64,000 nucleotides of DNA from Chromatiaceae bacterium (GTDB lineage Bacteria > Pseudomonadota > Gammaproteobacteria > Chromatiales > Chromatiaceae): contig JADKCI010000001.1 of the NCBI GenBank assembly GCA_016714645.1, forward strand, positions 744,001 through 808,000, written 5' to 3'. The notes under the pieces are model-generated. The model searched no databases and had not been told where the DNA came from. It saw only the letters and a program-made list of their open reading frames with translations. Shown here in pieces: positions 16,260-25,007 of the stretch. A program made the position numbers and the translations under genes. The number at the start of each line of letters is the position of its first letter. Position 1 is the first letter of the stretch.

Positions 16260-16652
16260 ATGAAGTTTGCAATTCAGATCAATGAAGGACCCTATCAACA
16301 CCAGGCGTCCGACTCTGCCTACTTCTTTACCAAGAACGTCCTGGAGAAGGGGCATGAAGTCTTTCGGGTCTTTTTCTATCACGATGGGGTCAACAACGCG
16401 ACGCGTCTGACGACTCCGCCCCAGGATGATCGCCACGTGGTCAATCGTTGGGCGGACCTGGCCGAAAAGTACGACCTGGATATGGTTGTCTGCGTGGCCG
16501 CGGCCCAGCGACGCGGTATCGTGGACGATGGCGAGGCCCAGCGTAATCGAAAGGACGCCACCAACATTCATCCCAGGTTCCGTATCTCCGGGCTCGGGCA
16601 ATTGGTCGAGGCGGCTATTCAGTCGGATCGTCTCGTCGTCTTTGGTGACTAA
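16260..16652 (+). CDS. dsrE: DsrE sulfurtransferase subunit
   Basis: 130 residues, DsrE/DsrF fold. C78 in MVVCVAAAQRRGI corresponds to the known sulfur-carrying cysteine of Allochromatium DsrE (Cys78). DsrE, DsrF and DsrH form an alpha2beta2gamma2 cytoplasmic hexamer that receives sulfane sulfur (from the TusA/rhodanese route) and passes it to DsrC. Presence of dsrEFH is a marker of sulfur-oxidising, not sulfate-reducing, organisms. It lies 55 bases after dsrB and 14 before dsrF. Confidence 0.97.
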   Translation: MKFAIQINEGPYQHQASDSAYFFTKNVLEKGHEVFRVFFYHDGVNNATRLTTPPQDDRHVVNRWADLAEKYDLDMVVCVAAAQRRGIVDDGEAQRNRKDATNIHPRFRISGLGQLVEAAIQSDRLVVFGD

Positions 16653-16666
16653 TAGGGGTAAGCGTC

Positions 16667-17077
16667 ATGTCCGAAGTCGTGAAGAAATTCATGTACCTCA
16701 ACCGCAGGGCCCCCTATGGCACCATCTATGCCTGGGAGTCCCTGGAAGTTGTTCTGATCGGGGCGGCCTTCGATCAGGAAGTTAATCTCATGTTCGTCGA
16801 TGACGGCGTCTTTCAACTGGTCAAGGGCCAGGACACCGCGGGCATTGGCATGAAGAATTTCTCGCCCACCTACCGCACGCTGGGCGATTACGAAGTCAAG
16901 TACATCTTCGTGGACGCGGATTCCCTCGCGGCCCGTGGCCTGACCCAGGACGATCTGGTATCGATCGCCTATGAGGACATGGAGACGGAGGAGGAAATCG
17001 AAAACATCGTCGAGGTGGTGGACTCCGCCCGTGTGACCGAGCTCATGGATGAATCCGACGTGGTCTTCAGCTTCTAA
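16667..17077 (+). CDS. dsrF: DsrF sulfurtransferase subunit
   Basis: 136 residues with the DsrE/DsrF fold (FMYLNRRAPYGTIYAWESLE at the start, NLMFVDDGVFQLVKGQD in the middle). It has no cysteine at all, so it cannot carry sulfur itself and must act structurally in the DsrEFH hexamer. Position between dsrE and dsrH, 11 bases ahead of dsrH, confirms the assignment. Confidence 0.96.
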   Translation: MSEVVKKFMYLNRRAPYGTIYAWESLEVVLIGAAFDQEVNLMFVDDGVFQLVKGQDTAGIGMKNFSPTYRTLGDYEVKYIFVDADSLAARGLTQDDLVSIAYEDMETEEEIENIVEVVDSARVTELMDESDVVFSF

Positions 17078-17088
17078 GGAGGGTTTCC

Positions 17089-17397
17089 ATGAGTATCCTG
17101 CACACTGTCAACAAGTCCCCCTTCGAGCGCAACTCTTTGGAGTCCTGCCTCAAGTTTGCCTCCCAAGGGGCATCTGTTCTCCTCATGGAGGATGGTGTTT
17201 ATGCCGCCTTGGCGGGTTCGAGCGCCGAGGCACAACTAAAGGTTGGGCTCGGCAAGGTGTCGGTCTACGTTCTTGGCCCGGACATCAAGGCCCGCGGTTT
17301 CCGCGAGGATCGTCTGATCGATGGCATCAAAGTCGTGGACTATGCCGGTTTCGTGGATCTGGCCGTGGAAAACGACAAAGTCCAGGCCTGGTTGTAA
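17089..17397 (+). CDS. dsrH: DsrH sulfurtransferase subunit
   Basis: 102 residues, DsrH/TusB family. The conserved Cys20 lies in NSLESCLKFA, the same position as in the characterised A. vinosum protein. It completes the DsrEFH hexamer; the gamma-like subunit contacts DsrC. AGGAGGG upstream is a strong ribosome site, placed across the dsrF stop. Confidence 0.96.
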   Translation: MSILHTVNKSPFERNSLESCLKFASQGASVLLMEDGVYAALAGSSAEAQLKVGLGKVSVYVLGPDIKARGFREDRLIDGIKVVDYAGFVDLAVENDKVQAWL

Positions 17398-17432
17398 CCC
17401 CTGTTTTGTAACCAATCGAGGAGATTTTCATC

Positions 17433-17765
17433 ATGCCAATCGTGGTCGACGGCAAGACTTTTGAAACCGACGAAGAAGGTTATCTGGCCAATATCAACGA
17501 CTGGGTTCCCGGCGTTGCGGGTGTCATGGCCAAGGAGGATGACCTGGAACTGACCGATGAGCACTGGGACATCATCAACTTCCTGCGCGAGTACTACGAG
17601 GAGTATCAAATCGCTCCCGCCGTGCGGGTTCTGACCAAGGCCGTTGGCAAGAAATTGGGCAAGGACAAGGGCACCAGTAAGTACCTCTATGGCCTGTTCC
17701 CTTATGGACCGTCCAAACAGGCTTGCCGCTACGCCGGCCTGCCGAAGCCGACCGGCTGCGTCTGA
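17433..17765 (+). CDS. dsrC: DsrC sulfur-relay protein
   Basis: 110 residues. The C-terminal arm carries both functional cysteines, C98 and C109 (QACRYAGLPKPTGCV), spaced by ten residues, with CysA next to last. This is true DsrC rather than TusE, which keeps only the last cysteine. It takes persulfide from DsrE, presents it to DsrAB, and the resulting trisulfide is handled by DsrMKJOP. A GAGGAG ribosome site precedes it. It is followed by a 197-base gap with a strong hairpin (17784-17816), which fits the known higher abundance of dsrC message. Confidence 0.98.
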   Translation: MPIVVDGKTFETDEEGYLANINDWVPGVAGVMAKEDDLELTDEHWDIINFLREYYEEYQIAPAVRVLTKAVGKKLGKDKGTSKYLYGLFPYGPSKQACRYAGLPKPTGCV

Positions 17766-17783
17766 TCCCCTGCCGGGCTAACC

Positions 17784-17816
17784 GGTCCGCGGGGTGACTT
17801 ATGTAAACCGCGGACC
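17784..17816 (+). terminator. Hairpin between dsrC and dsrM (attenuator or mRNA stabiliser)
   Basis: Perfect 9-bp arms GGTCCGCGG (17784-17792) and CCGCGGACC (17808-17816), 15-base loop, 19 bases after the dsrC stop. No T run follows, so it is more likely a partial terminator or a 3' stabiliser that raises dsrABEFHC over dsrM onward than a full stop. Confidence 0.5.
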
Positions 17817-17962
17817 ACGGGGTTGTACGGGGAACCAGAACCAGGAACCCATGAATGCGACTCCGTAATGCCTGGGTAGGCTTAGGCGGTGACGAGAGAT
17901 AACCAGACCGGGGCAAACGCCATCCCCGTGTCTCCGACGGATTCACCGAAGGTAGCGGTAGC

Positions 17963-18691
17963 ATGTCATTCCTGACACTTGTATATGCCTCGCTGTTCTA
18001 CTTTGCCACCCTGGTGCTCCTGGCTGGCCTAGCGAACAAGATCTTGCAGTACGCGCGCACCCCCGCGCCTCTTAAGATCCCAACGACGCCGGCGCCCGTT
18101 ACCCAAAGCGGCGTAATCTTTCGACTTGCCCGTGAGGTTGTCCTTTTCGAGAGCCTATTCAAGGGCAATAAGTGGACCTGGATTTTCGGCTGGATTTTTC
18201 ACTTTGGCCTCCTCCTGGTTACCTTGCGCCATCTTCGCTATTTTATGGATCCGGTTTGGCTGCCGATTCAGCTAATTCAGCCCTTCGGTATCTACGGGGG
18301 GATGGCGATGGTTGTGGGGCTCGCCGGTCTCTGGTCGCGGCGCTTTCTGGTGGATCGCGTTCGCTATATCACGGGACCCTCGGACCACCTTATTCTCGCC
18401 CTCTTGATCGGCATAGGCCTGACGGGACTGGGCATGAGCTTTGTCATCCATGTCGATGTCATCTCGGTCAAGCAGTTCTTCCTGGGGCTTATGCGGTTCC
18501 ACATCCAGCCCCTGCCTGCGGACCCCTTGCTGCTGTTGCACATGCTGCTGGTTGTCATCCTGATGATCGTCTTTCCTTTCAGCAAGCTACTTCACGCACC
18601 CGGGCTCTTTTTCAGCCCGTCGCGCAACCAGGTGGATAACCCGCGGGAGCAGAGGCATCTGGCGCCTTGGGCCAAGCGGTTCGAACAATAA
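17963..18691 (+). CDS. dsrM: DsrM membrane cytochrome b subunit
   Basis: 242 residues, related to the NarI/HdrE cytochrome b family. Hydrophobic helices are visible near residues 4-26, 70-90, 103-122, 140-160 and 187-208, five in all. Histidines in the helices (FHFGLLLVTLRHLRYF, FVIHVDV, LLLHMLL) are candidate haem b ligands. DsrM passes electrons between the quinone pool and DsrK in the DsrMKJOP complex of the inner membrane. Preceded by the 197-base gap after dsrC. Confidence 0.95.
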   Translation: MSFLTLVYASLFYFATLVLLAGLANKILQYARTPAPLKIPTTPAPVTQSGVIFRLAREVVLFESLFKGNKWTWIFGWIFHFGLLLVTLRHLRYFMDPVWLPIQLIQPFGIYGGMAMVVGLAGLWSRRFLVDRVRYITGPSDHLILALLIGIGLTGLGMSFVIHVDVISVKQFFLGLMRFHIQPLPADPLLLLHMLLVVILMIVFPFSKLLHAPGLFFSPSRNQVDNPREQRHLAPWAKRFEQ

Positions 18692-18775
18692 GTTTGGCTG
18701 GCAGTTCGGATCGGGCAAGGCCCACCGTCCTGGCCGAAGGCAAGACAAGACACGATACGCGGATGAGGTCGAATC

Positions 18776-20320
18776 ATGGCTAAGGTTAAACTGGAGGTTC
18801 CCGAACTCCAGCCCTATCTCGAAATCCCCGCCGTCACGCCAGGGGTTATGGCCCATTCGCGGCCCTTCGTGGCCAAGCCGGAGCATCAAGAACCCTTGGG
18901 CTTCCCGGGGGTTCTGGTGGACGACTGGCAGGAGAAGGCCATCGATAAGATGGGCGATCTGCTGGGCCGATATCGCTCCCTACGGGTTTATCTGGACGCC
19001 TGCGTGAAGTGTGGCTCCTGCACCGACAAGTGCCACTATTACATCGGTACCGGTGATCCCAAGAATATGCCGGTCGCCCGTCAGGATTTGCTGCGCAAGG
19101 TCTATCGGCGCTATTTCACCCTGGCCGGCAAGTACTTTCCCAAGCTGGTAGGTGCCGAGGACCTGACCCAGGAGGTGCTGGATGACTGGTACAGCTATTT
19201 CCACCAGTGCTCCCAGTGCCGTCGCTGCTCGGTCTTCTGCCCCTACGGGATCGACACCGCCGAAATCTCCATGGCCGCGCGGGAAATCATGGATCACATC
19301 GGCGTTGGGCAGAAATACTGCAACGAGATCATCGCCAAGGTTTACAAGATAGGCAACAACCTGGGCCTCCCAGGCCCTGCCCTCCGTGACACCCTCGAAG
19401 GACTGGAGGAGGATGTCTTTGATGACACCGGGGTCAAGGTTCGTTATCCCATCGATGTGGTCGGTGCCGACATCCTGCTGGTGACGCCCTCGGCCGATTT
19501 TTTTGCCGAGCCTCATGTTGATGGACTGATCGGGTACGGCAAGGTCTTTCATGAGGCCGGCGTCTCCTGGACTCTGAGCACCATCGCCTCGGAGGCGGCC
19601 AATTTTGGCATGTTCATCGGCTCCTACGAGAACATGCGCCGGATTTCGCAGCGTATCCGCGAGGCGGCCATCGCCCTCAAGGTCAAGCGTATCGTCTTCG
19701 GTGAATGTGGCCATGCCTGGCGCGTCGCCTATAGCTTCCTCAATACGCTGGCGGGCCCCTGGGACTTCCTGGACCCGAATTATCCAGTGCCTCAGCACAT
19801 TTGCGAGTTTACGAATGACTTGATCCAGCGGGGTAAGCTGAATCTGGATAAGTCGCAAAATGACGACATGGTGTTGACCTTTCACGACTCCTGTAACGTG
19901 GCGCGAGCCAGCCGCATGGGTCCGGACCCGGGGGGGCAGTTCGATATACCCCGCGCCGTCATCAAGGCCGTGTGCAACAACTTCCATGACATGGACGAAG
20001 ACACCATCCGTGAACGCACCTTCTGTTGCGGGGGCGGTGGCGGACTCTTAACCGATGACCTCATGGAGTTGCGGGTCAAGGGCGCACTGCCGCGCATGAC
20101 GGCCCTCAACAACGTTATTCAAGAGAAGGGCGTCACCCACATGGCCGCCATCTGCGCCATCTGCAAGAGTCAGTTCACCAAGGTCCTGCCTTACTACGGC
20201 ATGGAGATGGAGCAGATTGTCAGCGTCCACCAACTGGTTTCCAACGCCATCATTCTGACCCCGGGGGAGGATGATGACCTTGACGAGGATGACGATGAGT
20301 CCGAGGACGACGAGGACTGA
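18776..20320 (+). CDS. dsrK: DsrK iron-sulfur subunit, HdrD-like
   Basis: 514 residues, cytoplasmic face of DsrMKJOP. Two ferredoxin clusters are evident: CVKCGSCTDKCHYYIG (about residue 78) and CSQCRRCSVFCPYGID (about 146). The C-terminal half has CCG-type cysteine motifs (GECGHAWR, DSCNVARAS, FCCGGGGGLLTDD, AICAICKSQF) that build the noncubane [4Fe-4S] site of HdrB/HdrD proteins, where the DsrC disulfide or trisulfide is handled. An unusual feature is the tail: 15 of the last 18 residues are Asp or Glu. It lies 84 bases behind dsrM. Confidence 0.97.
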   Translation: MAKVKLEVPELQPYLEIPAVTPGVMAHSRPFVAKPEHQEPLGFPGVLVDDWQEKAIDKMGDLLGRYRSLRVYLDACVKCGSCTDKCHYYIGTGDPKNMPVARQDLLRKVYRRYFTLAGKYFPKLVGAEDLTQEVLDDWYSYFHQCSQCRRCSVFCPYGIDTAEISMAAREIMDHIGVGQKYCNEIIAKVYKIGNNLGLPGPALRDTLEGLEEDVFDDTGVKVRYPIDVVGADILLVTPSADFFAEPHVDGLIGYGKVFHEAGVSWTLSTIASEAANFGMFIGSYENMRRISQRIREAAIALKVKRIVFGECGHAWRVAYSFLNTLAGPWDFLDPNYPVPQHICEFTNDLIQRGKLNLDKSQNDDMVLTFHDSCNVARASRMGPDPGGQFDIPRAVIKAVCNNFHDMDEDTIRERTFCCGGGGGLLTDDLMELRVKGALPRMTALNNVIQEKGVTHMAAICAICKSQFTKVLPYYGMEMEQIVSVHQLVSNAIILTPGEDDDLDEDDDESEDDED

Positions 20321-20407
20321 TCGGCGACTAATATTGCGCCGGAGCGACCCCTGCCGCCCCGGTAATCGGATCAAAACACGGGTTCCCACTGGTAAGGAGA
20401 ACAATAC

Positions 20408-22369
20408 ATGGCGACTTCCAGCGACGAGATGAAGACCAAGGTTTCCTGGCGACGGTATCAAGATGGCCAGCAGGAATGGGGCAATCTGACCCAGAAAATT
20501 TTTGTGCAGGACACCACGCACAAGTGTCCAACCTATGTGCATAAGACGCCACCTTGTCAGGGTTCCTGCCCCTCGGGCGAAGATATCCGTGGGTGGTTGG
20601 CCATCGTACGCCAGCAGGAAAAGCCGCCGGTTGGGGTGGAATGGCAGGAGTACGCCTTCCGTCGTTCCACCGATGCAAACCCCTTTCCGTCCATGATGGG
20701 TCGTGTCTGTCCCGCGCCCTGCCAGGATGGTTGCAACCGTAATGAACTGGAAGACTTCGTCGGTATTAACGCCGTCGAGCAATATATTGGTGATACCGCT
20801 ATCGCCAAGGGTTACGGTTTCGTCGCCGGTCCCGACACCGGCCGCAAGGTTGCCATCATTGGGGGTGGTCCGGCGGGCCTGGCGGCGGCCTATCAATTGC
20901 GCCGCAAGGGCCATGGCTGCACTATTTTCGAGTCCAACCAGGGCTTGGGTGGCATGTTCAAGTTCGGTATTCCCGGGTATCGCGTCCCTCGCGACAAGCT
21001 CGATGCCGAGATCCAGCGCATCCTGGACATGGGCCAGGTCGAGGTGAAATTTGGCGTTCGGGTTGGCCAGGATGTCAGCATCGAGCAACTGGAAAAGGAC
21101 TACGACGCCATTCTCTGGGCCATCGGTTGCCAAAGTGGTCGCGGTCTACCCGTCGAAGGCTGGGCTGGCACTCCCAACTGCGTCTCCGGCGTCGCCTTCC
21201 TTAAGGCCTTCAATGAGGGCCGCATGAAGGTCACCGCCGACAAGGTGGTGTGCGTGGGCGGTGGCGATACCTCCGTAGACGTGGTCTCCGTGGCCCGCCG
21301 CATTGGACACATCCAGAACGCCAAGCCTTCCGATCTTCCCGAGACCGTCATTCACGATGGCTATGTGGCTCATGACGCCGCCGTCACTGCGGCGGCCCAG
21401 GGCGCGGAGGTCACCCTGACCTCCCTCTTCACGCGGGACAAGATGACCGCGGCCGAACATGAAGTCCATGATGCCCTGACCGAGGGCGTTACCGTCCTGG
21501 ATGGCGTTATGCCCTTGGCGCTCATCAAGAATGCGGAAGGCCGGGCCATCGGCCTCAAGGTTTGTGACTGCAAGATGGAGGGTATGCGGCCCATCCCCGT
21601 CGAGGGCACCGAACGCATTCTCGAGGCTGATCTGATCGTCTCCGCCATCGGCCAGGGCGGTGATCTTACCGGTATTGAGGTCATGGATAATGGCCGGGGC
21701 CTCATCAATGCCGACAAGTTCCATCAGGTTCCCAACCGGCCCGGGCACTTTGTCGCTGGCGACATCATCCGGCCGCATTTGTTGACGACCGCCATCGGTC
21801 AGGCCTCGGTGGCCGCCGACTCTATCGATGAGTATCTCCGGCAGGAAGAGTTCAGCCGCCGGCCCAAGGTTGACGTTCATCATTTCGATCTGCTGCGGAA
21901 AATGGAAGAGGCGCATCTGGCACCCGAGAGGTTTGAACCCAGCGAGCGCGGCGATATGCGCGGCACCTCGGATGGTAATTGGGCCATCCATAATTACGAG
22001 GACCGCTCCGCCGCCGAGGTCATCCCCCACAACGAGCTCTTCCTCGGCCACTTTGGCTACCACGCCCGCAACCTGCGCAAGGAAGAGGTGCCCACGGCCG
22101 AAGAGGTTCTGGGCCACTTCAAGGAGCGCGTCATCGGCCTGTCGGAGACCGAGGCCATTGATGAGGCCAAGCGCTGCATGAGTTGCGGCATGTGCTTCGA
22201 GTGCGACAACTGCGTCATCTTCTGCCCCCAGGACGCCGTCTATCGGGTCAAGAAGGGCGAGAACACCACCGGGCGCTACGTGGCCACCGACTACATGCGG
22301 TGCATTGGGTGTCATATCTGCGCCGATGTTTGTCCCACGGGCTACATCAAGATGGGGCTTGGCGAATAA
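20408..22369 (+). CDS. dsrL: DsrL flavoprotein, NAD(P)H:acceptor oxidoreductase
   Basis: 653 residues, related to the small subunit of glutamate synthase. An N-terminal Fe-S segment (CPTYVHKTPPCQGSCPSG, CPAPCQDGCNR) is followed by the FAD motif IIGGGPAGLAAAYQL (about 150), the pyridine-nucleotide motif VCVGGGDTSVDVVSVARR (about 280), and at the C terminus two [4Fe-4S] clusters (CMSCGMCFECDNCVIFC and CIGCHICADVCP). DsrL is essential for sulfur oxidation in A. vinosum and is the electron partner of rDsrAB, accepting electrons and reducing NAD+. Seventeen bases separate it from dsrJ. Confidence 0.97.
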   Translation: MATSSDEMKTKVSWRRYQDGQQEWGNLTQKIFVQDTTHKCPTYVHKTPPCQGSCPSGEDIRGWLAIVRQQEKPPVGVEWQEYAFRRSTDANPFPSMMGRVCPAPCQDGCNRNELEDFVGINAVEQYIGDTAIAKGYGFVAGPDTGRKVAIIGGGPAGLAAAYQLRRKGHGCTIFESNQGLGGMFKFGIPGYRVPRDKLDAEIQRILDMGQVEVKFGVRVGQDVSIEQLEKDYDAILWAIGCQSGRGLPVEGWAGTPNCVSGVAFLKAFNEGRMKVTADKVVCVGGGDTSVDVVSVARRIGHIQNAKPSDLPETVIHDGYVAHDAAVTAAAQGAEVTLTSLFTRDKMTAAEHEVHDALTEGVTVLDGVMPLALIKNAEGRAIGLKVCDCKMEGMRPIPVEGTERILEADLIVSAIGQGGDLTGIEVMDNGRGLINADKFHQVPNRPGHFVAGDIIRPHLLTTAIGQASVAADSIDEYLRQEEFSRRPKVDVHHFDLLRKMEEAHLAPERFEPSERGDMRGTSDGNWAIHNYEDRSAAEVIPHNELFLGHFGYHARNLRKEEVPTAEEVLGHFKERVIGLSETEAIDEAKRCMSCGMCFECDNCVIFCPQDAVYRVKKGENTTGRYVATDYMRCIGCHICADVCPTGYIKMGLGE

Positions 22370-22386
22370 TCACTCGGGAGAGGACG

Positions 22387-22797
22387 ATGGCGAAAGCCCT
22401 TCTCAGAGGCAGCTTGATCTCCCTAGGCCTGGCCGGGGCCTTGCTGGCCCTGGCCGTTCAGGCCGCCGGAAACAACTTCGTGGTGACGGGTTCCCAGGCC
22501 GCGAATGAGAAAAGCTGCGTGGAGCCGACGGATTTCATGCGCCGGAATCACATGGAGGTGATCAAACATCAGCGGGATGAGACGGTGCATGGCGGGATCC
22601 GTTCAACGAAACACAGTCTGGCGGGCTGTATTGCCTGCCATGGCGCCAAGGGCCCGACTGGCGACCTGCTGCCCGTCAATGACGAAAGGCAGTTTTGTGG
22701 TGCCTGTCACGACTTCGCGGCGGTACGGCTAAACTGTTTCGATTGCCACGCCACGGTACCGACCGAGCAGAAGGGGGCTATCCAAATTGGGTGGTGA
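22387..22797 (+). CDS. dsrJ: DsrJ triheme cytochrome c
   Basis: 136 residues from ATG 22387 (GGGAGAGGAC upstream). A hydrophobic uncleaved or cleavable N-terminal signal (LLRGSLISLGLAGALLALAV) sends it to the periplasm. Three CXXCH haem sites are visible: CIACH, CGACH and CFDCH. C44 (EKSCVEP) matches the cysteine known to serve as an unusual axial ligand of one haem in A. vinosum DsrJ. It works with DsrO on the periplasmic side of DsrMKJOP. Confidence 0.96.
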   Translation: MAKALLRGSLISLGLAGALLALAVQAAGNNFVVTGSQAANEKSCVEPTDFMRRNHMEVIKHQRDETVHGGIRSTKHSLAGCIACHGAKGPTGDLLPVNDERQFCGACHDFAAVRLNCFDCHATVPTEQKGAIQIGW

Positions 22798-22888
22798 CCG
22801 TCCGTCGGGCTCTGGCGCACCGGCATCCGGCACTCAGGTACCGCCTGGTCATATCCAGCCGGTCCTGCGCTGAGAATGGGGAGTCACG

Positions 22889-23665
22889 ATGAATAATTCC
22901 AGCGAAGAGATCGACCAGGGTCGCCGAGGTTTTCTTGGCGCGGCGGCGGGCGTCGCATCCATGACCCTGGCCCCTGGCGTTCTGCTCCATACGATCGCGA
23001 GCGCAGATCCGCGCTCCGAACGGGTCACGGATGCCGTGCGCTATGGCATGCTGATTGATACCACCCGGTGTGCCGAGGGCTGTACCGCCTGCGTTACCGC
23101 CTGCAACCAGGAAAACGGTCTTGACCTTCAGCAAATGCCGGCGAGCATGGACCCCGAAAAGTGGGATCGTCAGGAGGCGCGCTGGATTCGCAAGATCAAG
23201 CTTGAGGACAACCTCACGGGTCGGGTTACCAACCTGCCCATGATGTGCCAGCATTGTGAGCACCCGCCCTGCGTGGATGTCTGTCCCACGGGGGCCTCCT
23301 TCAAGCGTTCGGATGGCATCGTCCTGGTGGACCGGCACCTCTGTATTGGCTGCCGCTATTGCATGATGGCCTGCCCCTACAAGGCGCGGTCCTTCATCCA
23401 TGCGGAGGTCGAGGAGAAGCTGACCCTTGCGCCGCGTGGCAAGGGTTGCGTGGAGAGTTGTAATCTCTGTGTCCATCGCCGCGACAATGGCGAGACCTCG
23501 ACGGCTTGCGCCGATGCCTGCGCCGCTCAGGGCCACCATGCCATCATCTTTGGTGACCTCAAAAATCCGGAAAGCACGTTGAGCAAGGCCCTGGCCGCCA
23601 TGCCCAGTCGTCAGATCCGCGAGAACCTCGCCCTGAACACGGGCGTCCGCTATTCGGGCGTGTGA
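22889..23665 (+). CDS. dsrO: DsrO periplasmic iron-sulfur protein
   Basis: 258 residues. N-terminal twin-arginine signal (QGRRGFLGAAAG) indicates folded export by Tat. The mature part is a ferredoxin-like electron-transfer subunit of the DmsB/HmcB class with cysteine groups CAEGCTACVTAC, CQHCEHPPCVDVCP, CIGCRYCMMACP and CVESCNLCVHR, enough for several [4Fe-4S] clusters. It links cytochrome DsrJ to the membrane subunit DsrP. Followed by dsrP after 19 bases. Confidence 0.96.
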   Translation: MNNSSEEIDQGRRGFLGAAAGVASMTLAPGVLLHTIASADPRSERVTDAVRYGMLIDTTRCAEGCTACVTACNQENGLDLQQMPASMDPEKWDRQEARWIRKIKLEDNLTGRVTNLPMMCQHCEHPPCVDVCPTGASFKRSDGIVLVDRHLCIGCRYCMMACPYKARSFIHAEVEEKLTLAPRGKGCVESCNLCVHRRDNGETSTACADACAAQGHHAIIFGDLKNPESTLSKALAAMPSRQIRENLALNTGVRYSGV

Positions 23666-23684
23666 CGCCGGGGGAGATCCAGAC

Positions 23685-24911
23685 ATGAAAAGAATCGTTT
23701 ATCGCGAATGGCGGCTGTCACCGCAGCGCTATTGGGCCCTGCTCGCCGGTCTCGCCGCTATCGCTGGCATTGGCGGCCTGGCCTTCTGGTACATGGAGCA
23801 CCAGGGCCACTGGGTGACCGGCATGAACAATGAAGTGGTCTGGGGTATGCCCCATATCTTTGCCGTCTTCCTCATCGTTGCCGCCTCTGGTGCCCTGAAC
23901 ATCGCCAGTATCGGCACCGTCTTCGGGAAATCGACCTATCAGCCTCTGGGCCGCTTCTCTGCCCTGTTGGCGGTGGCGCTGCTAATCGGGGGGCTTATGG
24001 TGCTGGTCCTCGATTTGGGTCGCCCCGACCGCCTGATCGTGGCCATGACAAGCTATAACTTTCGCTCCATCTTTGCCTGGAACGTCATTCTTTATTCGGG
24101 TTTTGTGGCCATCGTCGTCGCCTATCTGGTGACCATGGTGGATCGCGGATTTCGGGGTTACTACAAAGCCGCCGGCACTTTTGCCTTCGTCTGGCGTCTC
24201 TTGCTGACCACGGGCACGGGATCCATCTTCGGTTTCATCGTTGCTCGCCAGGCCTTCGACACCGCCGTGCTGGCACCCATGTTCATTGTGATGTCCTTCC
24301 TCTATGGCCTGGCGATTTTCATGCTGGTGCTCATGTTTGCCTTCTCCCAGGACCAGCGCCCTCTCGGCCCCTTTATTATCAAACGTCTCAAGGGCCTCAT
24401 GGGTATCTTCATCTCCGCCGTCCTGCTCTTTATCCTCATCTATTTCCTGACCAAACTATACGGGGCCCAGAATTACGATCTGGTGTCCTTCTATCTGGTC
24501 AGCGGCGGCCGCTACACCCTGGCCTTCTGGTTTGGTTGGGTGATCCTGGGTCTGCTGGCGCCCTTTGGCATACTCTTTCATCCCGCGCTGGGCCAGGATA
24601 GGCGCTGGATCGCGGGGGCTTGCGGCCTGGTGGTGCTCGGGGGGCTGGCGAGCATGTATGTCATTATCATTGGTGGCCAGGCCTTCCCCATGGCCCTTTT
24701 CCCGGGCAAGACCCTGCTGGAGTCTGGATTTCATGATGGCGTGGGTGGCCAGATCGCGGCCTATGCCCCCAGCATGCCGGAGTTTCTCCTCGGTCTCGGC
24801 GGGGTGGCGGTTGCACTGATCATCACCGCAGTTGGCGTGCGGGCGCTGCAATTCCTGCCCGAATCCCTGGCGGACAAGGACGTGGATCCCCACGCCGCCG
24901 TGAAGGCCTGA
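23685..24911 (+). CDS. dsrP: DsrP NrfD-family membrane subunit
   Basis: 408 residues with about ten hydrophobic helices spread over the length (first at about 15-35, last at about 370-390), the NrfD/PsrC pattern of quinone-interacting subunits. It anchors DsrJ and DsrO and exchanges electrons with the quinone pool. It carries no cofactor motif of its own. A hairpin follows (24944-24976), then dsrN. Confidence 0.96.
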   Translation: MKRIVYREWRLSPQRYWALLAGLAAIAGIGGLAFWYMEHQGHWVTGMNNEVVWGMPHIFAVFLIVAASGALNIASIGTVFGKSTYQPLGRFSALLAVALLIGGLMVLVLDLGRPDRLIVAMTSYNFRSIFAWNVILYSGFVAIVVAYLVTMVDRGFRGYYKAAGTFAFVWRLLLTTGTGSIFGFIVARQAFDTAVLAPMFIVMSFLYGLAIFMLVLMFAFSQDQRPLGPFIIKRLKGLMGIFISAVLLFILIYFLTKLYGAQNYDLVSFYLVSGGRYTLAFWFGWVILGLLAPFGILFHPALGQDRRWIAGACGLVVLGGLASMYVIIIGGQAFPMALFPGKTLLESGFHDGVGGQIAAYAPSMPEFLLGLGGVAVALIITAVGVRALQFLPESLADKDVDPHAAVKA

Positions 24912-24943
24912 TCCGGACCTGCCAGGGGTTCCGGATGGTCGAG

Positions 24944-24976
24944 AACGGGGATGATGCCCGAGGTGTCATCCCCGTT
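24944..24976 (+). terminator. Hairpin between dsrP and dsrN
   Basis: Perfect 11-bp arms AACGGGGATGA (24944-24954) and TCATCCCCGTT (24966-24976) with an 11-base loop, followed by TTACATTTCC. It resembles a leaky intrinsic terminator and could lower expression of dsrNRS relative to the structural genes. It also covers the alternative dsrN start at 24951, which favours the start at 25008. Confidence 0.55.
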
Positions 24977-25007
24977 TACATTTCCAGAGTTTCTGCGTCC
25001 CTTCACC

